DNA from: Sphingobium estronivorans
GTDB taxonomy: Bacteria; Pseudomonadota; Alphaproteobacteria; Sphingomonadales; Sphingomonadaceae
Assembly: GCF_008692605.1 (NCBI RefSeq)
Contig: NZ_LFCT01000005.1
Span: 1 to 64,000, forward strand
Length of the DNA: 64,000 nt
Direction of reading: 5' to 3'
Both the position numbers and the translations under genes were made by a program. How positions within the stretch are numbered: the first letter of the stretch is position 1; every line of letters starts with the position of its first letter. Positions 1 to 8,630 of the stretch are shown one piece after another. A model generated the notes under the pieces. It saw only the letters and a list, made by a program, of their open reading frames with translations, did not search any database and was not told where the DNA came from.

Positions 1-53
1 GCGTGACGGCAGAGGAAGTCGCCGCTAAGACCTCTGCGCATTATCTTGCTTAA
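1..53 (+). CDS. 3' end of an unidentified upstream gene (partial)
   Basis: An open frame enters from the left edge and stops at TAA (51-53), 9 bases before the HIT gene start. Only about 16 residues are visible, ending ...KTSAHYLA, too few to assign a family. The close spacing and same strand suggest the gene is co-transcribed with the HIT gene. It could also be a chance open frame, since no start is visible. Confidence 0.4.
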   Translation, partial: VTAEEVAAKTSAHYLA

Positions 54-62
54 GGAAGCGCA

Positions 63-503
63 ATGAGCCTCGACGGCACCTATGACGAGGGCAATGTCTT
101 CGCCCTGATCCTGGCCGGGAAAATCCCCTCGACCAAGCTGTATGAGGATGAGCATACTTATGCCTTCCTCGATATCCAGCCGCAGTCCAAAGGGCACAGT
201 CTGGTCATTTCCAAATGGTCGAAGGCCCGAAACATCCTGGAGGTCGAGGATGAAGCGCTGGCGCAGGTGATGGCGACCGTGAAGAAGGTCGCCAAGGCCA
301 CGCGCAAGGCGCTGGACCCAGACGGCATCCATGTCGCGCAATTCAACGGTGCGCCTGCCGGGCAGACCGTGTTCCATCTGCATGTGCATATCGTGCCGCG
401 CTGGGAGGGGCAGTCCCGGAACTTCGTGGCCCATGCGCAGGGCGATTTCGCCGATCCGGCGGCATTGCAGCTGTTGGCGGAAGAGATTCGCGCGCAGTTC
501 TGA
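63..503 (+). CDS. HIT (histidine triad) family hydrolase
   Basis: 146-residue protein of the HIT superfamily, which hydrolyses nucleotide phosphoramidates or dinucleoside polyphosphates. The triad HLHVH lies at residues 105-109 and is followed by IVPRW, as usual for bacterial HIT/HinT proteins; the N-terminal KIPSTKLYED segment is also typical. Length matches single-domain family members (about 120-150). ATG start preceded by AAGGAAG. Sixteen bases separate it from the next gene, so an operon with the glycosyltransferase is plausible, though no functional link is implied. The exact substrate cannot be read from the sequence. Confidence 0.9.
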   Translation: MSLDGTYDEGNVFALILAGKIPSTKLYEDEHTYAFLDIQPQSKGHSLVISKWSKARNILEVEDEALAQVMATVKKVAKATRKALDPDGIHVAQFNGAPAGQTVFHLHVHIVPRWEGQSRNFVAHAQGDFADPAALQLLAEEIRAQF

Positions 504-518
504 TGCGGTTTCTTTGAC

Positions 519-1817
519 ATGGCACTCAAGCCCTTCAAGGCCCCTGGGGCGCGGCTGGCGCTGCGATCCAAGCGGGAAAGCCTGCGCTTTGCCGGCGGCG
601 GCCGGTCGACGGAGGTCATTCTCGATATTTCGCGGCTGCTCTCGCGCAGTTTCCATGCCGCGCCGACGGGCATCGATCGGGTCGAATATACCTATGCCCG
701 TGAATTGCTGGAGCGGATGCCGGAGCGGCTGGCCTTCGCCGCCGTGCATCCGGCGGGCGGCTATTATGGCCGACTGAACAGTGCGGCGGTACGCCAGTTT
801 CTGGCCTTCACGGCGGCGCGCTGGCGGAATACGGATCAGGTGGATGAACGGGAGAGCAAGGCGGCGGTCATTCGCCATCTGATCGCGCTGCGTCCTCGTC
901 CGGTGCCGGTGGCGGACGGGCCGCGCATCTATTTGCAGGTGTCGCCGCATCATCTGGACGATGCCGATCAGGTGGGCGCGATCCTGCGGGCGGAGGGCGC
1001 GCGTTTCGTGATTTTGGTGCATGACGTGATCCCGCTCACCCATCCCGAATTCGCGCGGCCACAGGGGGCGGAGGAGCATCTGAAGCGGGTGCGGACGATT
1101 GACCGCTATGCCGACGGGATCATCGGCAACAGCCAGGCGACCATCGACGCGCTCGCACCATATCTGACGCGCGGGCTGGACGGGCGGGCGATCCGGGTGG
1201 CGCATTTCGGCGCCGATGCGCCTGACATGCTGGTGACGGGCGGTCATGACGTGCCGGATCGGCCCTATTTCGTCTATATCTCCACCATCGAACCGCGAAA
1301 GAACCATCTGCTGCTGCTGAATGTCTGGCGGCGGCTGGTGGAAAAGTTGGGCGACAGGGCGCCGGTGCTGGTGCTGATCGGGCGGCGCGGCTGGGAAAAT
1401 GAGAATGTCGTCGACATGCTGGAGCGCGCGGAGATGCTGCGTGGCCATGTGATCGAGGCGGGCAGCGTGCCCGACAACCGGATGAATGCGCTGGTCGCGG
1501 GGGCACGGGCGATGCTGATGCCGTCCTTCGAGGAAGGCTATGGCATGCCGGTGATCGAGACGCTGTCGGCGGGCGTGCCGGTGATTTGTAGCGACATCAT
1601 CGCGCACCGGGAAGTCGGCGGCGATGCGCCCGACTATCTCGATCCGCTGGACGGCCTGGGCTGGCTGCGCGTCATCGACGCCTATTGTCAGCCGGATTCG
1701 CGGGAACGGGCGGCGCAGCTGGCGCGGATCGCGAATTGGCGGCCGCCGACCTGGGAAGCTTATTTCGACAGCATAGAGAATATGTTGCAGGAGATGACGG
1801 CCTCGGTCGATGCTTGA
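519..1817 (+). CDS. GT4-type glycosyltransferase
   Basis: 432-residue GT-B glycosyltransferase. The C-terminal nucleotide-sugar domain shows EPRKNHLLLLNVW (about residues 256-268) and the donor-binding stretch FEEGYGMPVIETLSAGVPV (about 337-355) with the conserved E-x7-E pattern of retaining GT4 enzymes. There is no signal peptide or membrane helix, so it probably acts at the cytoplasmic face of the membrane. The KpsC/KpsS-like genes lie directly downstream on the same strand after about 100 bases, so it probably adds sugars to a surface polysaccharide. Donor and acceptor are unknown. Confidence 0.85.
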   Translation: MALKPFKAPGARLALRSKRESLRFAGGGRSTEVILDISRLLSRSFHAAPTGIDRVEYTYARELLERMPERLAFAAVHPAGGYYGRLNSAAVRQFLAFTAARWRNTDQVDERESKAAVIRHLIALRPRPVPVADGPRIYLQVSPHHLDDADQVGAILRAEGARFVILVHDVIPLTHPEFARPQGAEEHLKRVRTIDRYADGIIGNSQATIDALAPYLTRGLDGRAIRVAHFGADAPDMLVTGGHDVPDRPYFVYISTIEPRKNHLLLLNVWRRLVEKLGDRAPVLVLIGRRGWENENVVDMLERAEMLRGHVIEAGSVPDNRMNALVAGARAMLMPSFEEGYGMPVIETLSAGVPVICSDIIAHREVGGDAPDYLDPLDGLGWLRVIDAYCQPDSRERAAQLARIANWRPPTWEAYFDSIENMLQEMTASVDA

Positions 1818-1919
1818 CGTCTTTCCAGGGCGTGCGCAGAAGCCATTGTATGAATTGCGTTTTTGGCGGCTGAAGCATTGCCCGATGCGCTGCGGATCTG
1901 ACGGGGGCAGGGGACGGCT

Positions 1920-3548
1920 TTGACGAACGCGCAACCCTTTCTGCGCTCTCCGCCCTTTCCGGGGGTGCGGCCCGCCGTGGCTGCGATCAGCGCGTTGCGG
2001 CAGGATGGCGAACGGGCGGAGCCGGTGTCCGACGCGCTGCTCGATGCCATAGCGGCGGCGCGGGTCGGCGGACCTTTCTGGGGCCATCGGCCCCAAGGGA
2101 TCAGGCTGGTCGCCCGCGAAGGCGTCGCGGTCATGCAGGCGGCGCTGGACGGTCTGTCACGGCAGGATATCGGAATCGTGCGCGGTGGCGGCGGACGCGC
2201 CGTCCTTGCGGGGCGCATCTTGCCGCCGCCCAGCGACCTCTGGGCGGTGATCGCCGGGGCGCGCTCCGTCCACGCTGCACCGGAGGATGAACTGGCGATC
2301 ATCGCAGGGTTGTTGGACGTACCGGTCTTTGGCCCCGATGGGCAACGGGTCGCGCCGGACCTGCTGCGTCAAACTGCGCGTGCCGCGGTCGGCGCCGCCC
2401 GTTATCGCGACTGTTTTAGTGGGGAAGATGTCGACGCGGCACGGGCGGTGAGCCAGCTTGCCGATTGGCGGCGGCATCTGGATGGCAACCGGGGCATCGT
2501 CGCGGCGTGCGGCATGGCTTTCTGGAAACGGGAGGCGATCCGCCATTTCCTGTGGGACGGGGTGCGCTCGCCCCCTTTTCTGGCGGCGGAAAAGGGCTTG
2601 CGGCGGGCGCGAAAGCAGGGCGGCGCGCTGGCGGTCTGGCCCTCGCGCGTGTCTTTGACCGTGCTGGAGCAGGGCAGCGTCACCATTGCCCGGGTCGAGG
2701 ACGGCTTTCTTCGGTCCAAGGGGCTGGGCGCCGCGCTGCATCCGCCGGGTTCGGTGGTGGTCGACCGGGCGGGCATCTATTACGACGCGCGGCGTCCGAG
2801 CGACATGGAAAAGCTGCTGGCGACCCATGCATTTTCCCCCGAACTGGAGGCGCGCGCCGCGCGGCTGCGCGCGGCGATCCGGGCGTCGGCCGTCACCAAA
2901 TATGGCCGCGATGCCGGACGGATGATCGACCTGCCACGGGGACGCCGCACCGTTCTGGCCGTGGGGCAGGTGGAGGATGACCTGTCGGTCGCCTATGGCG
3001 GCGCGGGGGTGGCGGGCAATCTGGACCTGCTGAAGCGCGTGCGCGCCGCCGAGCCGGAGGCGTTCATCGTCTATCGCCCGCATCCCGATGTGCAGGCGGG
3101 GTTGCGCAAGGGGCATTTGAGCGACGCCGTGGTGCTGAGCCACGCGGACTGCATCGACACGGGATCGCCGCTCATGGAACTGGTGCAGGCGGTCGACGAG
3201 GTGCATGTCCTCTCCTCCCTTACGGGGTTCGAGGCACTGATGCGCGACCGGCCGGTGACGGTGCACGGCATGCCCTTCTACGCCGGATGGGGCCTGACGC
3301 GCGATCTGGCACAGCCCAATGCGCGGCGCGGGAGGCAGCTGACGCTGGATCAGCTTGTCGCGGGCGCTCTCATTCTCTATCCACTCTATCTGGATCCGGT
3401 GACGCGCTTGCCCTGCGGCCCTGAAGTGATGGTGGAACGGCTGGCAAGCGGAACATCTTCGCCGGTGTCCTGGTTGATACGGCTGCGGACTTTACAGGGG
3501 AAGTTGCAGAGATTTATGACTTTGTCCGCCGAGTATTTGCATGGTTGA
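1920..3548 (+). CDS. KpsC-like capsule Kdo transferase
   Basis: 542 residues related to KpsC/LipA-LipB capsule proteins, which in group 2 capsules build the beta-Kdo linker on phosphatidylglycerol. Diagnostic stretches are RVEDGFLRSKGLG (about 258-270), YRPHPDV (about 384-390) and TGFEALMRDRPVTVHG followed by PFYAGWGLT (about 434-460). Full-length KpsC has two such modules (about 675 residues). Here the C-terminal module is canonical, while residues 1-200 look like a diverged remnant of the first, so it may be single-activity. The start is TTG; no better ATG fits. It overlaps the KpsS-like gene by 8 bases, implying translational coupling. Confidence 0.8.
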   Translation: MTNAQPFLRSPPFPGVRPAVAAISALRQDGERAEPVSDALLDAIAAARVGGPFWGHRPQGIRLVAREGVAVMQAALDGLSRQDIGIVRGGGGRAVLAGRILPPPSDLWAVIAGARSVHAAPEDELAIIAGLLDVPVFGPDGQRVAPDLLRQTARAAVGAARYRDCFSGEDVDAARAVSQLADWRRHLDGNRGIVAACGMAFWKREAIRHFLWDGVRSPPFLAAEKGLRRARKQGGALAVWPSRVSLTVLEQGSVTIARVEDGFLRSKGLGAALHPPGSVVVDRAGIYYDARRPSDMEKLLATHAFSPELEARAARLRAAIRASAVTKYGRDAGRMIDLPRGRRTVLAVGQVEDDLSVAYGGAGVAGNLDLLKRVRAAEPEAFIVYRPHPDVQAGLRKGHLSDAVVLSHADCIDTGSPLMELVQAVDEVHVLSSLTGFEALMRDRPVTVHGMPFYAGWGLTRDLAQPNARRGRQLTLDQLVAGALILYPLYLDPVTRLPCGPEVMVERLASGTSSPVSWLIRLRTLQGKLQRFMTLSAEYLHG

Positions 3549-4824
3549 CGCCGACGCCAAGACCTTCCTGTTCCTTCAGGGTCCGCATGGACCTTATTTC
3601 GCTATGTTGGCAGAAGCGTTGCAGGCCAAGGGGCACCGTGCGCTGCGGATCAACATCAATGGTGGCGACAAGGTCGACTGGCCGGGGGAGGGCGCGACCG
3701 ACTATCGCGGGACGTTCCGTAACTGGCCGCTCTTCTTCGACGATTATATCGTCAACCATGGCGTCACCGACCTGATCCTCTACGGCGATTGCCGCCCCTA
3801 TCATGCGTCGGCGCACAAGATGGCGCGGCTGCGCAGCCTGCGCGTTCATGTGGTGGAAGAAGGCTATATCCGCCCCGATTTCCTGACGCTTCAGGAAGAG
3901 GGGGTGAACGGTAATTCGACCCTGCCGCTCGATCCCGACTGGTATCTGGAGCAGGCCAAGGCCCTGCCGCCGGAGGAAAACGGGCGGGAGCCGCAAATCC
4001 CCTCCACCTTCCGTCAGCGCGCCTTCAACACCGGGCGCAACGGCATGGCGTCGGCGCTGATGCGCCCGGCCTTCCCCTTTTACCGGACGCATCGGCCGAA
4101 CAGCTTCCTTCTGGAGACGGTGGCTTGGTTCAAGAAGCTGAACCTGCGCCATGCCGAGCGCCGCAAGTCCCGCGCCGAATGGGAGCGCGTCAAGGACCGG
4201 CGCTATTTCACGCTGCCGCTCCAACTCGATTCCGACTATCAGATCCGCGTGCATTCACCCTTCGGCACGATGCGGGCGGCGCTGCGCTTCGTCATCAAGA
4301 GCTTCGCCTCCCATGCCCCGGTGAATACCGCGCTGGTGGTGAAGCGACATCCGCTCGATCCGGGGCTGGTGGCCTGGGGTCGGCTTACGCGGCGGTTGGC
4401 CGCCCGTTATGGCGTGGGCGACCGGGTCCACTATCTGGCGGACTGGGACATTGCCGAGGTGGTAGGCAAGTCGCTGGGCGTGGTGACAGTCAACAGCACC
4501 GTCGGCACATTGGCGCTGAACGCTGGCAAGCCCGTCGTCGTGCTGGGCCATGCGGTCTACAAGGTGCCAGGCGTGGTGCATAAGAGGTCGCTCGACGAAT
4601 TCTGGTCGGCGCCGGGGGCGCCGGACATGGCGCTCTATTCCGCCTTCCGCCGGGTGCTGATTGACCGCTGCCTGATCCGGGGCGGGCTGCTCAGCGAGCA
4701 GGGGCTGGCCATGCTGGTCGAGAATGCGGTCGAACGATTGACGCGCCGACCGCCCGTGCGCGCGCCCGTTCAGCGCCGGGCGCAGGTGCATGATCTCCAT
4801 TCCGCGCGAACCGCTGCACGCTAG
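3541..4824 (+). CDS. KpsS-like capsule polysaccharide biosynthesis protein
   Basis: 427 residues similar to KpsS/LipB proteins, which in group 2 capsules add the first Kdo to the lipid anchor before KpsC extends it. Features include the N-terminal FLFLQGPHGPYFAMLAEAL, the VVEEGYIRPDFLTLQEEGVN region (about residues 103-122), VKRHPLDPG and the C-terminal TVNSTVGTLALNAGKPVVVLG, matching the Kdo-binding half of this family. ATG start; the gene overlaps KpsC-like by 8 bases and the downstream phosphotransferase by 35. Capsule export genes (kpsMTED) are not in the window. Confidence in the family is high, in the exact reaction moderate. Confidence 0.8.
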   Translation: MVDADAKTFLFLQGPHGPYFAMLAEALQAKGHRALRININGGDKVDWPGEGATDYRGTFRNWPLFFDDYIVNHGVTDLILYGDCRPYHASAHKMARLRSLRVHVVEEGYIRPDFLTLQEEGVNGNSTLPLDPDWYLEQAKALPPEENGREPQIPSTFRQRAFNTGRNGMASALMRPAFPFYRTHRPNSFLLETVAWFKKLNLRHAERRKSRAEWERVKDRRYFTLPLQLDSDYQIRVHSPFGTMRAALRFVIKSFASHAPVNTALVVKRHPLDPGLVAWGRLTRRLAARYGVGDRVHYLADWDIAEVVGKSLGVVTVNSTVGTLALNAGKPVVVLGHAVYKVPGVVHKRSLDEFWSAPGAPDMALYSAFRRVLIDRCLIRGGLLSEQGLAMLVENAVERLTRRPPVRAPVQRRAQVHDLHSARTAAR

Positions 4825-5656
4825 GGTGCCGTCCACGCTTTCCGGAATAGTGGAAGACGATCTTTCGACCCTGGCATCCGGGGCCAGCGCCAGGGTGTGT
4901 CGCGTGGCCGAAGGCCATGTCGTCAAGATTTTTCACGCTGGCGTGTCGGAGGAGATGATCGCCCGCGAATTTGCGGCGGCGACGCTGGCGGCGAACTGCG
5001 GCATCGCGGTTGCCCGACCGGTCGAGCGATTGCGGCTGAAGGCAGGACGAGCCATCCTCTACCCGGAGATCGTGGGGCCGACAATGATGCGGCGGATGCG
5101 CGTGCGTCCCCTGCACAGCGGCTCGATGCTGCGCGATATGGCGGCGTTCCACCGGCGGATACATGACTGTCCGGCGCCGGGCCTGCGTTCGTTGCGGGAG
5201 GTGTTGCGGACCGATATCATCCATGGGCCTGCCGATCCGGCCTTGCAGCAGGCGGCGCTTCGTCTGCTTGATGGGCTGCCCGATGGCGACCGGCTGCTGC
5301 ATGGCGATTTCCATGTGAAGAATATCCTGGTGACGCAGGGCGGGCCTGTCGCCATCGACTGGTCCAAGGCGGCGCGGGGGGCGGTCACGCCGGACATGCT
5401 GCGGACCGAGATGCTGATGCGCTTTGGCGAGGGGCCGCAGGACTGGCTGACCAACCGGACGCGCGATTGGGCGGCGCGCTGTTATGCCGACCATTATCGC
5501 CGGATCGCGCCCGCACATTTGGCGCAGGTGCCGGAGTGGCGGGCGATCGTCGCGCTGGCCTGGCTGCGTGCCCGTGCGCCGGTTCGGCAGAAGGCGTTTC
5601 TGGCCTATCTCAATCGCGCGCTGATGGATGTGGGTTTGACCGTTACAACGGGATGA
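4790..5656 (+). CDS. Kinase-fold phosphotransferase coupled to capsule genes
   Basis: 288 residues with the aminoglycoside-phosphotransferase/choline-kinase fold. The catalytic loop LLHGDFHVKNIL (about residues 166-177) and the metal-binding IDWSKA (about 187-192) are intact, and the N-terminal lobe has a VVKIFH lysine strand, so it is probably an active small-molecule or lipid kinase. It overlaps the KpsS-like gene by 35 bases, so it is translated with the capsule genes. A role in phosphorylating a Kdo, sugar or lipid linked to surface polysaccharide is my inference only. An antibiotic-resistance role is unlikely given the context. Its 3' end overlaps convergent modC by 14 bases. Confidence 0.7.
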   Translation: MISIPREPLHARVPSTLSGIVEDDLSTLASGASARVCRVAEGHVVKIFHAGVSEEMIAREFAAATLAANCGIAVARPVERLRLKAGRAILYPEIVGPTMMRRMRVRPLHSGSMLRDMAAFHRRIHDCPAPGLRSLREVLRTDIIHGPADPALQQAALRLLDGLPDGDRLLHGDFHVKNILVTQGGPVAIDWSKAARGAVTPDMLRTEMLMRFGEGPQDWLTNRTRDWAARCYADHYRRIAPAHLAQVPEWRAIVALAWLRARAPVRQKAFLAYLNRALMDVGLTVTTG

Positions 5657-6251
5657 TCTGGTCGGCCAGCCGGTCCACCTCGGCGCGGTCGTGGCTGACA
5701 TAGAGGATTGGCATGGCGAGGTCGTGCTTCATCCTCTCGATGACGGAGAGGATGTCTTCCCGCCGCGACGGATCGAGCGAGGAAAGCGGTTCGTCCATCA
5801 GCAGGAAGCGCGGACCCGACAGCAGCGCCCGGCCGATGGCGACACGCTGCGCCTCGCCGCCGGAGAGGGTCGCGGGCCAGCGGTCGAGCAAATGACCGAT
5901 GCCGAGGAAATCGAGCACGGCCTCGAACGGCATGGGCGGTTCGGCATGGCGGCCGTAGAGCAGGTTGGCGCGCACCTTCTTGTGGGGGAAGAGGCGGCCG
6001 TCCTGGAATACATAGCCGGCGCGGCGGCGTTCCGGGGGCAGGTCGATGCCCGCCGCGCTGTCGAACAGCGTCTCACCCGCGACTGCGATCCGGCCCCGGT
6101 CCGGGGTCAGGATGCCCGCGACCATGTTGAGGATGCTGGTCTTGCCCGCCCCCGATGGGGCGAACAGGGCGACGAGGCCGGCGTCCGTGCGGCATTGAAG
6201 CGTGATCCGCCGTTCGCCGACGCGATGGTCCAGGTCGAGGTCAAAGGACAT
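5643..6251 (-). CDS. modC: Molybdate ABC transporter ATP-binding protein
   Basis: 202-residue ABC ATPase powering molybdate import at the inner membrane. Walker A is APSGAGKTS (about residues 32-40), the signature is LSGGEAQRVAIGRALL, Walker B is FLLMDEPLSSLD and the switch is YVSHDRAE. It is about 150 residues shorter than E. coli ModC and lacks the C-terminal TOBE/Mop regulatory domain, so feedback by bound molybdate is probably absent. It overlaps modB by 11 bases on the same strand, indicating translational coupling. Assignment to molybdate rests on the neighbouring modB and modA. Confidence 0.88.
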   Translation of the reverse strand: MSFDLDLDHRVGERRITLQCRTDAGLVALFAPSGAGKTSILNMVAGILTPDRGRIAVAGETLFDSAAGIDLPPERRRAGYVFQDGRLFPHKKVRANLLYGRHAEPPMPFEAVLDFLGIGHLLDRWPATLSGGEAQRVAIGRALLSGPRFLLMDEPLSSLDPSRREDILSVIERMKHDLAMPILYVSHDRAEVDRLADQIIPL

Positions 6252-6939
6252 GGTTGGTGCGGCCTCCCGAGGCGCGGCGGGCCAGCATTTCCGATGCGAC
6301 CAGCGCCGCCAGTGACAGGATGACCGACACTATGGCGAGCCGCGTCACCGCTGTTTCCGCGCCCGGCACTTGCAGCGCGGAATAGATGGCGATCGGCAGG
6401 GTCCGGGTTTCACCCGGCACGTCGGATACGAAGGTGATGGTCGCGCCGAACTCCCCGATGGAGCGGGCAAAGCCGAGCACCAATCCCGCCAATATGCCGG
6501 GCAAGGCCAGCGGCAGGGATATGGTGAAGAAGACGCGCCAGGGTTTTGCGCCCAGCGTGCGGGCGGCCAGTTCCAGCCGGCGGTCGATGCCCTCGATCGA
6601 CAGGCGCATGGCGCGGACCATCAGCGGCATCGCCATGATCGCGGCGGCCAGCGCCGCGCCGGTCCAGCGGAACATGAGGCTGATCCCCAGCGTCCGTTCC
6701 AGCCATCCCCCCAGCGGGCCGTTGGCGCCGAAGAGCAGGAGCAGCAGCCATCCGGTGACGACCGGCGGCACCACCAGCGGCAGGTGCACGAAGGCGTCGA
6801 TCAGCAGCTTGCCGGGAAAGCGGGCGCGGGCCAGCAGCCAGGCCAGCGCAAAGGCGAAGGGCAGCATCAGCCCGACCGCGACCAGGCTGACCTGAAGCGA
6901 CAACAGGACGACGCCCCATTCTTCGGAGGACAGGATCAT
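6241..6939 (-). CDS. modB: Molybdate ABC transporter permease
   Basis: 232-residue inner-membrane permease with about five hydrophobic segments and the EAA-type loop ELAARTLGAKPWRVFFTISL that contacts the ATPase. LPLVVPPVVTGWLLLLLFG near the N-terminus is typical of ModB/CysT permeases. I chose the ATG at 6939 because a GGGG ribosome site lies immediately upstream; an upstream in-frame ATG at 7008 would add 23 non-conserved residues and overlap the divergent HAD gene. modA lies beyond that HAD gene rather than directly upstream, so modBC probably has its own promoter. Confidence 0.88.
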   Translation of the reverse strand: MILSSEEWGVVLLSLQVSLVAVGLMLPFAFALAWLLARARFPGKLLIDAFVHLPLVVPPVVTGWLLLLLFGANGPLGGWLERTLGISLMFRWTGAALAAAIMAMPLMVRAMRLSIEGIDRRLELAARTLGAKPWRVFFTISLPLALPGILAGLVLGFARSIGEFGATITFVSDVPGETRTLPIAIYSALQVPGAETAVTRLAIVSVILSLAALVASEMLARRASGGRTNHVL

Positions 6940-7046
6940 CCCCCCTTTTTGAACAGGAAAATGGAAAAAACCAGCCTTCGTCATCAGCATTGCATCGCGG
7001 GCATGCACAGGGCAAAGCCACCGCCTGTCCAGTCTGGAGCTCCGCC

Positions 7047-7793
7047 ATGAAAGAATTGATCGCCTTCGACCTTGATGGAACCCTGGCCGAAAGCAAGCAG
7101 CCGCTGGACGAGGCGATGGGCGCGGCGCTGGCGGGCCTGTTGCAGGTCGCGCATGTCGCGGTGATTTCCGGCGGTGACTGGCCGCAATTCGACAAGCAGG
7201 TGGCGAGCCGCCTGCCGGAACGGACGGACCGTTCGCGGCTGTGGCTGATGCCGACTACGGGCACGAAGCTCTACACCTATGGCGCGGGCGGCTGGGCGCC
7301 GGTCTATGCCGAACTGTTCGACGAGGCGCAGAAGCAGGCGATTTTCGAGGCGTTCGACGCCTCGCTGGAAGCGACCGGCTTCGTGCCGGAAGAGGTGTGG
7401 GGCGAGCGGATCGAGGATCGCGGGAGCCAGATCACCTTTTCCGCGCTCGGTCAGCAGGCGCCGATCCATGCGAAGGAAGTGTGGGACCCGGATTTCGCCA
7501 AGCGCAAGGTGATCCAGGCGGATTTGCGGGAAAGGCTGCCCGGCCTGTCGATCAACATGGGCGGGGCGACCTCCATCGACATCACCCGTGAGGGGGTGGA
7601 CAAGGCTTATGGCCTGAAAAAGCTGCGCGATGCGAGCGGCATCGCGCTCGACGCGATGATGTTCATTGGCGATGCGATCTTCCCGGGCGGCAACGATTAT
7701 CCGGCGAAGCAATTGGGGCTGGACACGGTGCGGGTGCGCGACCCGCAGGAGACGCTGGCGGTGATCGACGCGATCATCGCCTGTCAGAAATAA
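7047..7793 (+). CDS. HAD-IIB family phosphatase, phosphomannomutase-like
   Basis: 248-residue HAD-superfamily protein. Motif I is AFDLDGTLAES near the N-terminus, with the two catalytic aspartates; motif II is the serine in VAVISGGD; motif IV is FIGDAIFPGGNDYPA near the C-terminus. The type IIB cap and overall layout resemble eukaryotic-type phosphomannomutase and sucrose/trehalose-6-phosphate phosphatases. A sugar-phosphate mutase or phosphatase is likely but the substrate is not determined. ATG at 7047 follows TCTGGAGCTCC. It lies on the opposite strand between modA and modB, an unusual interruption of a mod locus. Confidence 0.78.
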   Translation: MKELIAFDLDGTLAESKQPLDEAMGAALAGLLQVAHVAVISGGDWPQFDKQVASRLPERTDRSRLWLMPTTGTKLYTYGAGGWAPVYAELFDEAQKQAIFEAFDASLEATGFVPEEVWGERIEDRGSQITFSALGQQAPIHAKEVWDPDFAKRKVIQADLRERLPGLSINMGGATSIDITREGVDKAYGLKKLRDASGIALDAMMFIGDAIFPGGNDYPAKQLGLDTVRVRDPQETLAVIDAIIACQK

Positions 7794-7806
7794 AGGGTCG
7801 CCCTTT
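7792..7806. terminator. Short hairpin between convergent genes
   Basis: AAAGGG-TCG-CCCTTT forms a six-pair stem followed by TCTTC, starting in the stop codon of the HAD gene and ending 2 bases before the modA stop. It could end transcription in both directions, but the stem is short. Confidence 0.4.
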
Positions 7807-7808
7807 CT

Positions 7809-8582
7809 TCAGGGCCGGGTGAAACCGTAGCGGGCGAAGATGCTCTGCCCGGCCTGCGAGAGCAGGAAGCGACGGAAGCCTTCCGCATCGGCGTTTCGGC
7901 TCTTGACGAGGCGCGCGACGGGATAGCGGATCGGTTCGTGGCTGCCCGGCGGGAACGCGCCGGCCACCGTCACATTTTTCGAGGCGCGGGCGTCGGTGGC
8001 ATAGACGATGCCCAGCCGCGCCTCGCCGCGTTCCACCAGCGCCATGGTCGAGCGGACATTGTCGCCCAGCGCCAGCCGGTTCGCGACCGAGGGCCAGACG
8101 CCAAGCGCGGTCAGCGCCGCCTTGCCATATTTGCCCGCAGGCACGCTGTCGGGATTGGCCATGGCGAGACGCGAATCGCCCAGCGTCCGGGCGAGCGGCA
8201 TGTTCCGGACGATTCGCAGGCGGACCGGCATCCGCGCGGGCGCGATCAGCACAAGCTGGTTCCCGGCCAGATCGGCGCGGCTGCCGCGCTGGATGAATCC
8301 GGCCTTTTCCACATCGTCCATCCAGTCCTCATCGGCGGAGATGAAGAGGTCCGCCGGCGCCCCGCTCTTGATCTGGCGGGCCAGCGCGGAGGAAGCGGCG
8401 AAGGACAGCACCGGGCGGGCATGGCGTCGTGCCGTCCATGCGTCGGCGGCGGCGTTCATCGCCTCCTGCATACTGGCGGCGGCAAGGACCAAAGGCCCGC
8501 GCTGCTGCGCCATGGCGGGCGCAAGCGATATATGAAAGAATATAGCGAGCAGCGCGAGCGCGCGGAGAATCACTTTCTGCAT
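7809..8582 (-). CDS. modA: Molybdate-binding periplasmic protein
   Basis: 257 residues with a Sec signal peptide (hydrophobic LRALALLAIFF, cleavage probably after PAMA). The mature start PLVLAAASMQEAMN is the usual ModA opening, with the oxyanion-binding serine in AAASM; FAASSALARQIKSGAPADLFISAD is the second binding segment. It captures molybdate (or tungstate) and delivers it to ModBC. It is separated from modB by the HAD gene on the other strand. The GT4 gene lies 48 bases upstream on the same strand, so modA may be transcribed with it rather than with modBC. Confidence 0.9.
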   Translation of the reverse strand: MQKVILRALALLAIFFHISLAPAMAQQRGPLVLAAASMQEAMNAAADAWTARRHARPVLSFAASSALARQIKSGAPADLFISADEDWMDDVEKAGFIQRGSRADLAGNQLVLIAPARMPVRLRIVRNMPLARTLGDSRLAMANPDSVPAGKYGKAALTALGVWPSVANRLALGDNVRSTMALVERGEARLGIVYATDARASKNVTVAGAFPPGSHEPIRYPVARLVKSRNADAEGFRRFLLSQAGQSIFARYGFTRP

Positions 8583-8630
8583 CGGCGCTTTCTGCCAGTT
8601 TTCCGATCGTTTGTCCGCATTTTCCGCAGC

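Noticed and set aside
4790-5656. Aminoglycoside resistance gene
   Set aside because: Only the general kinase fold matches; the capsule-gene context and lack of specific resistance-enzyme motifs argue against it.
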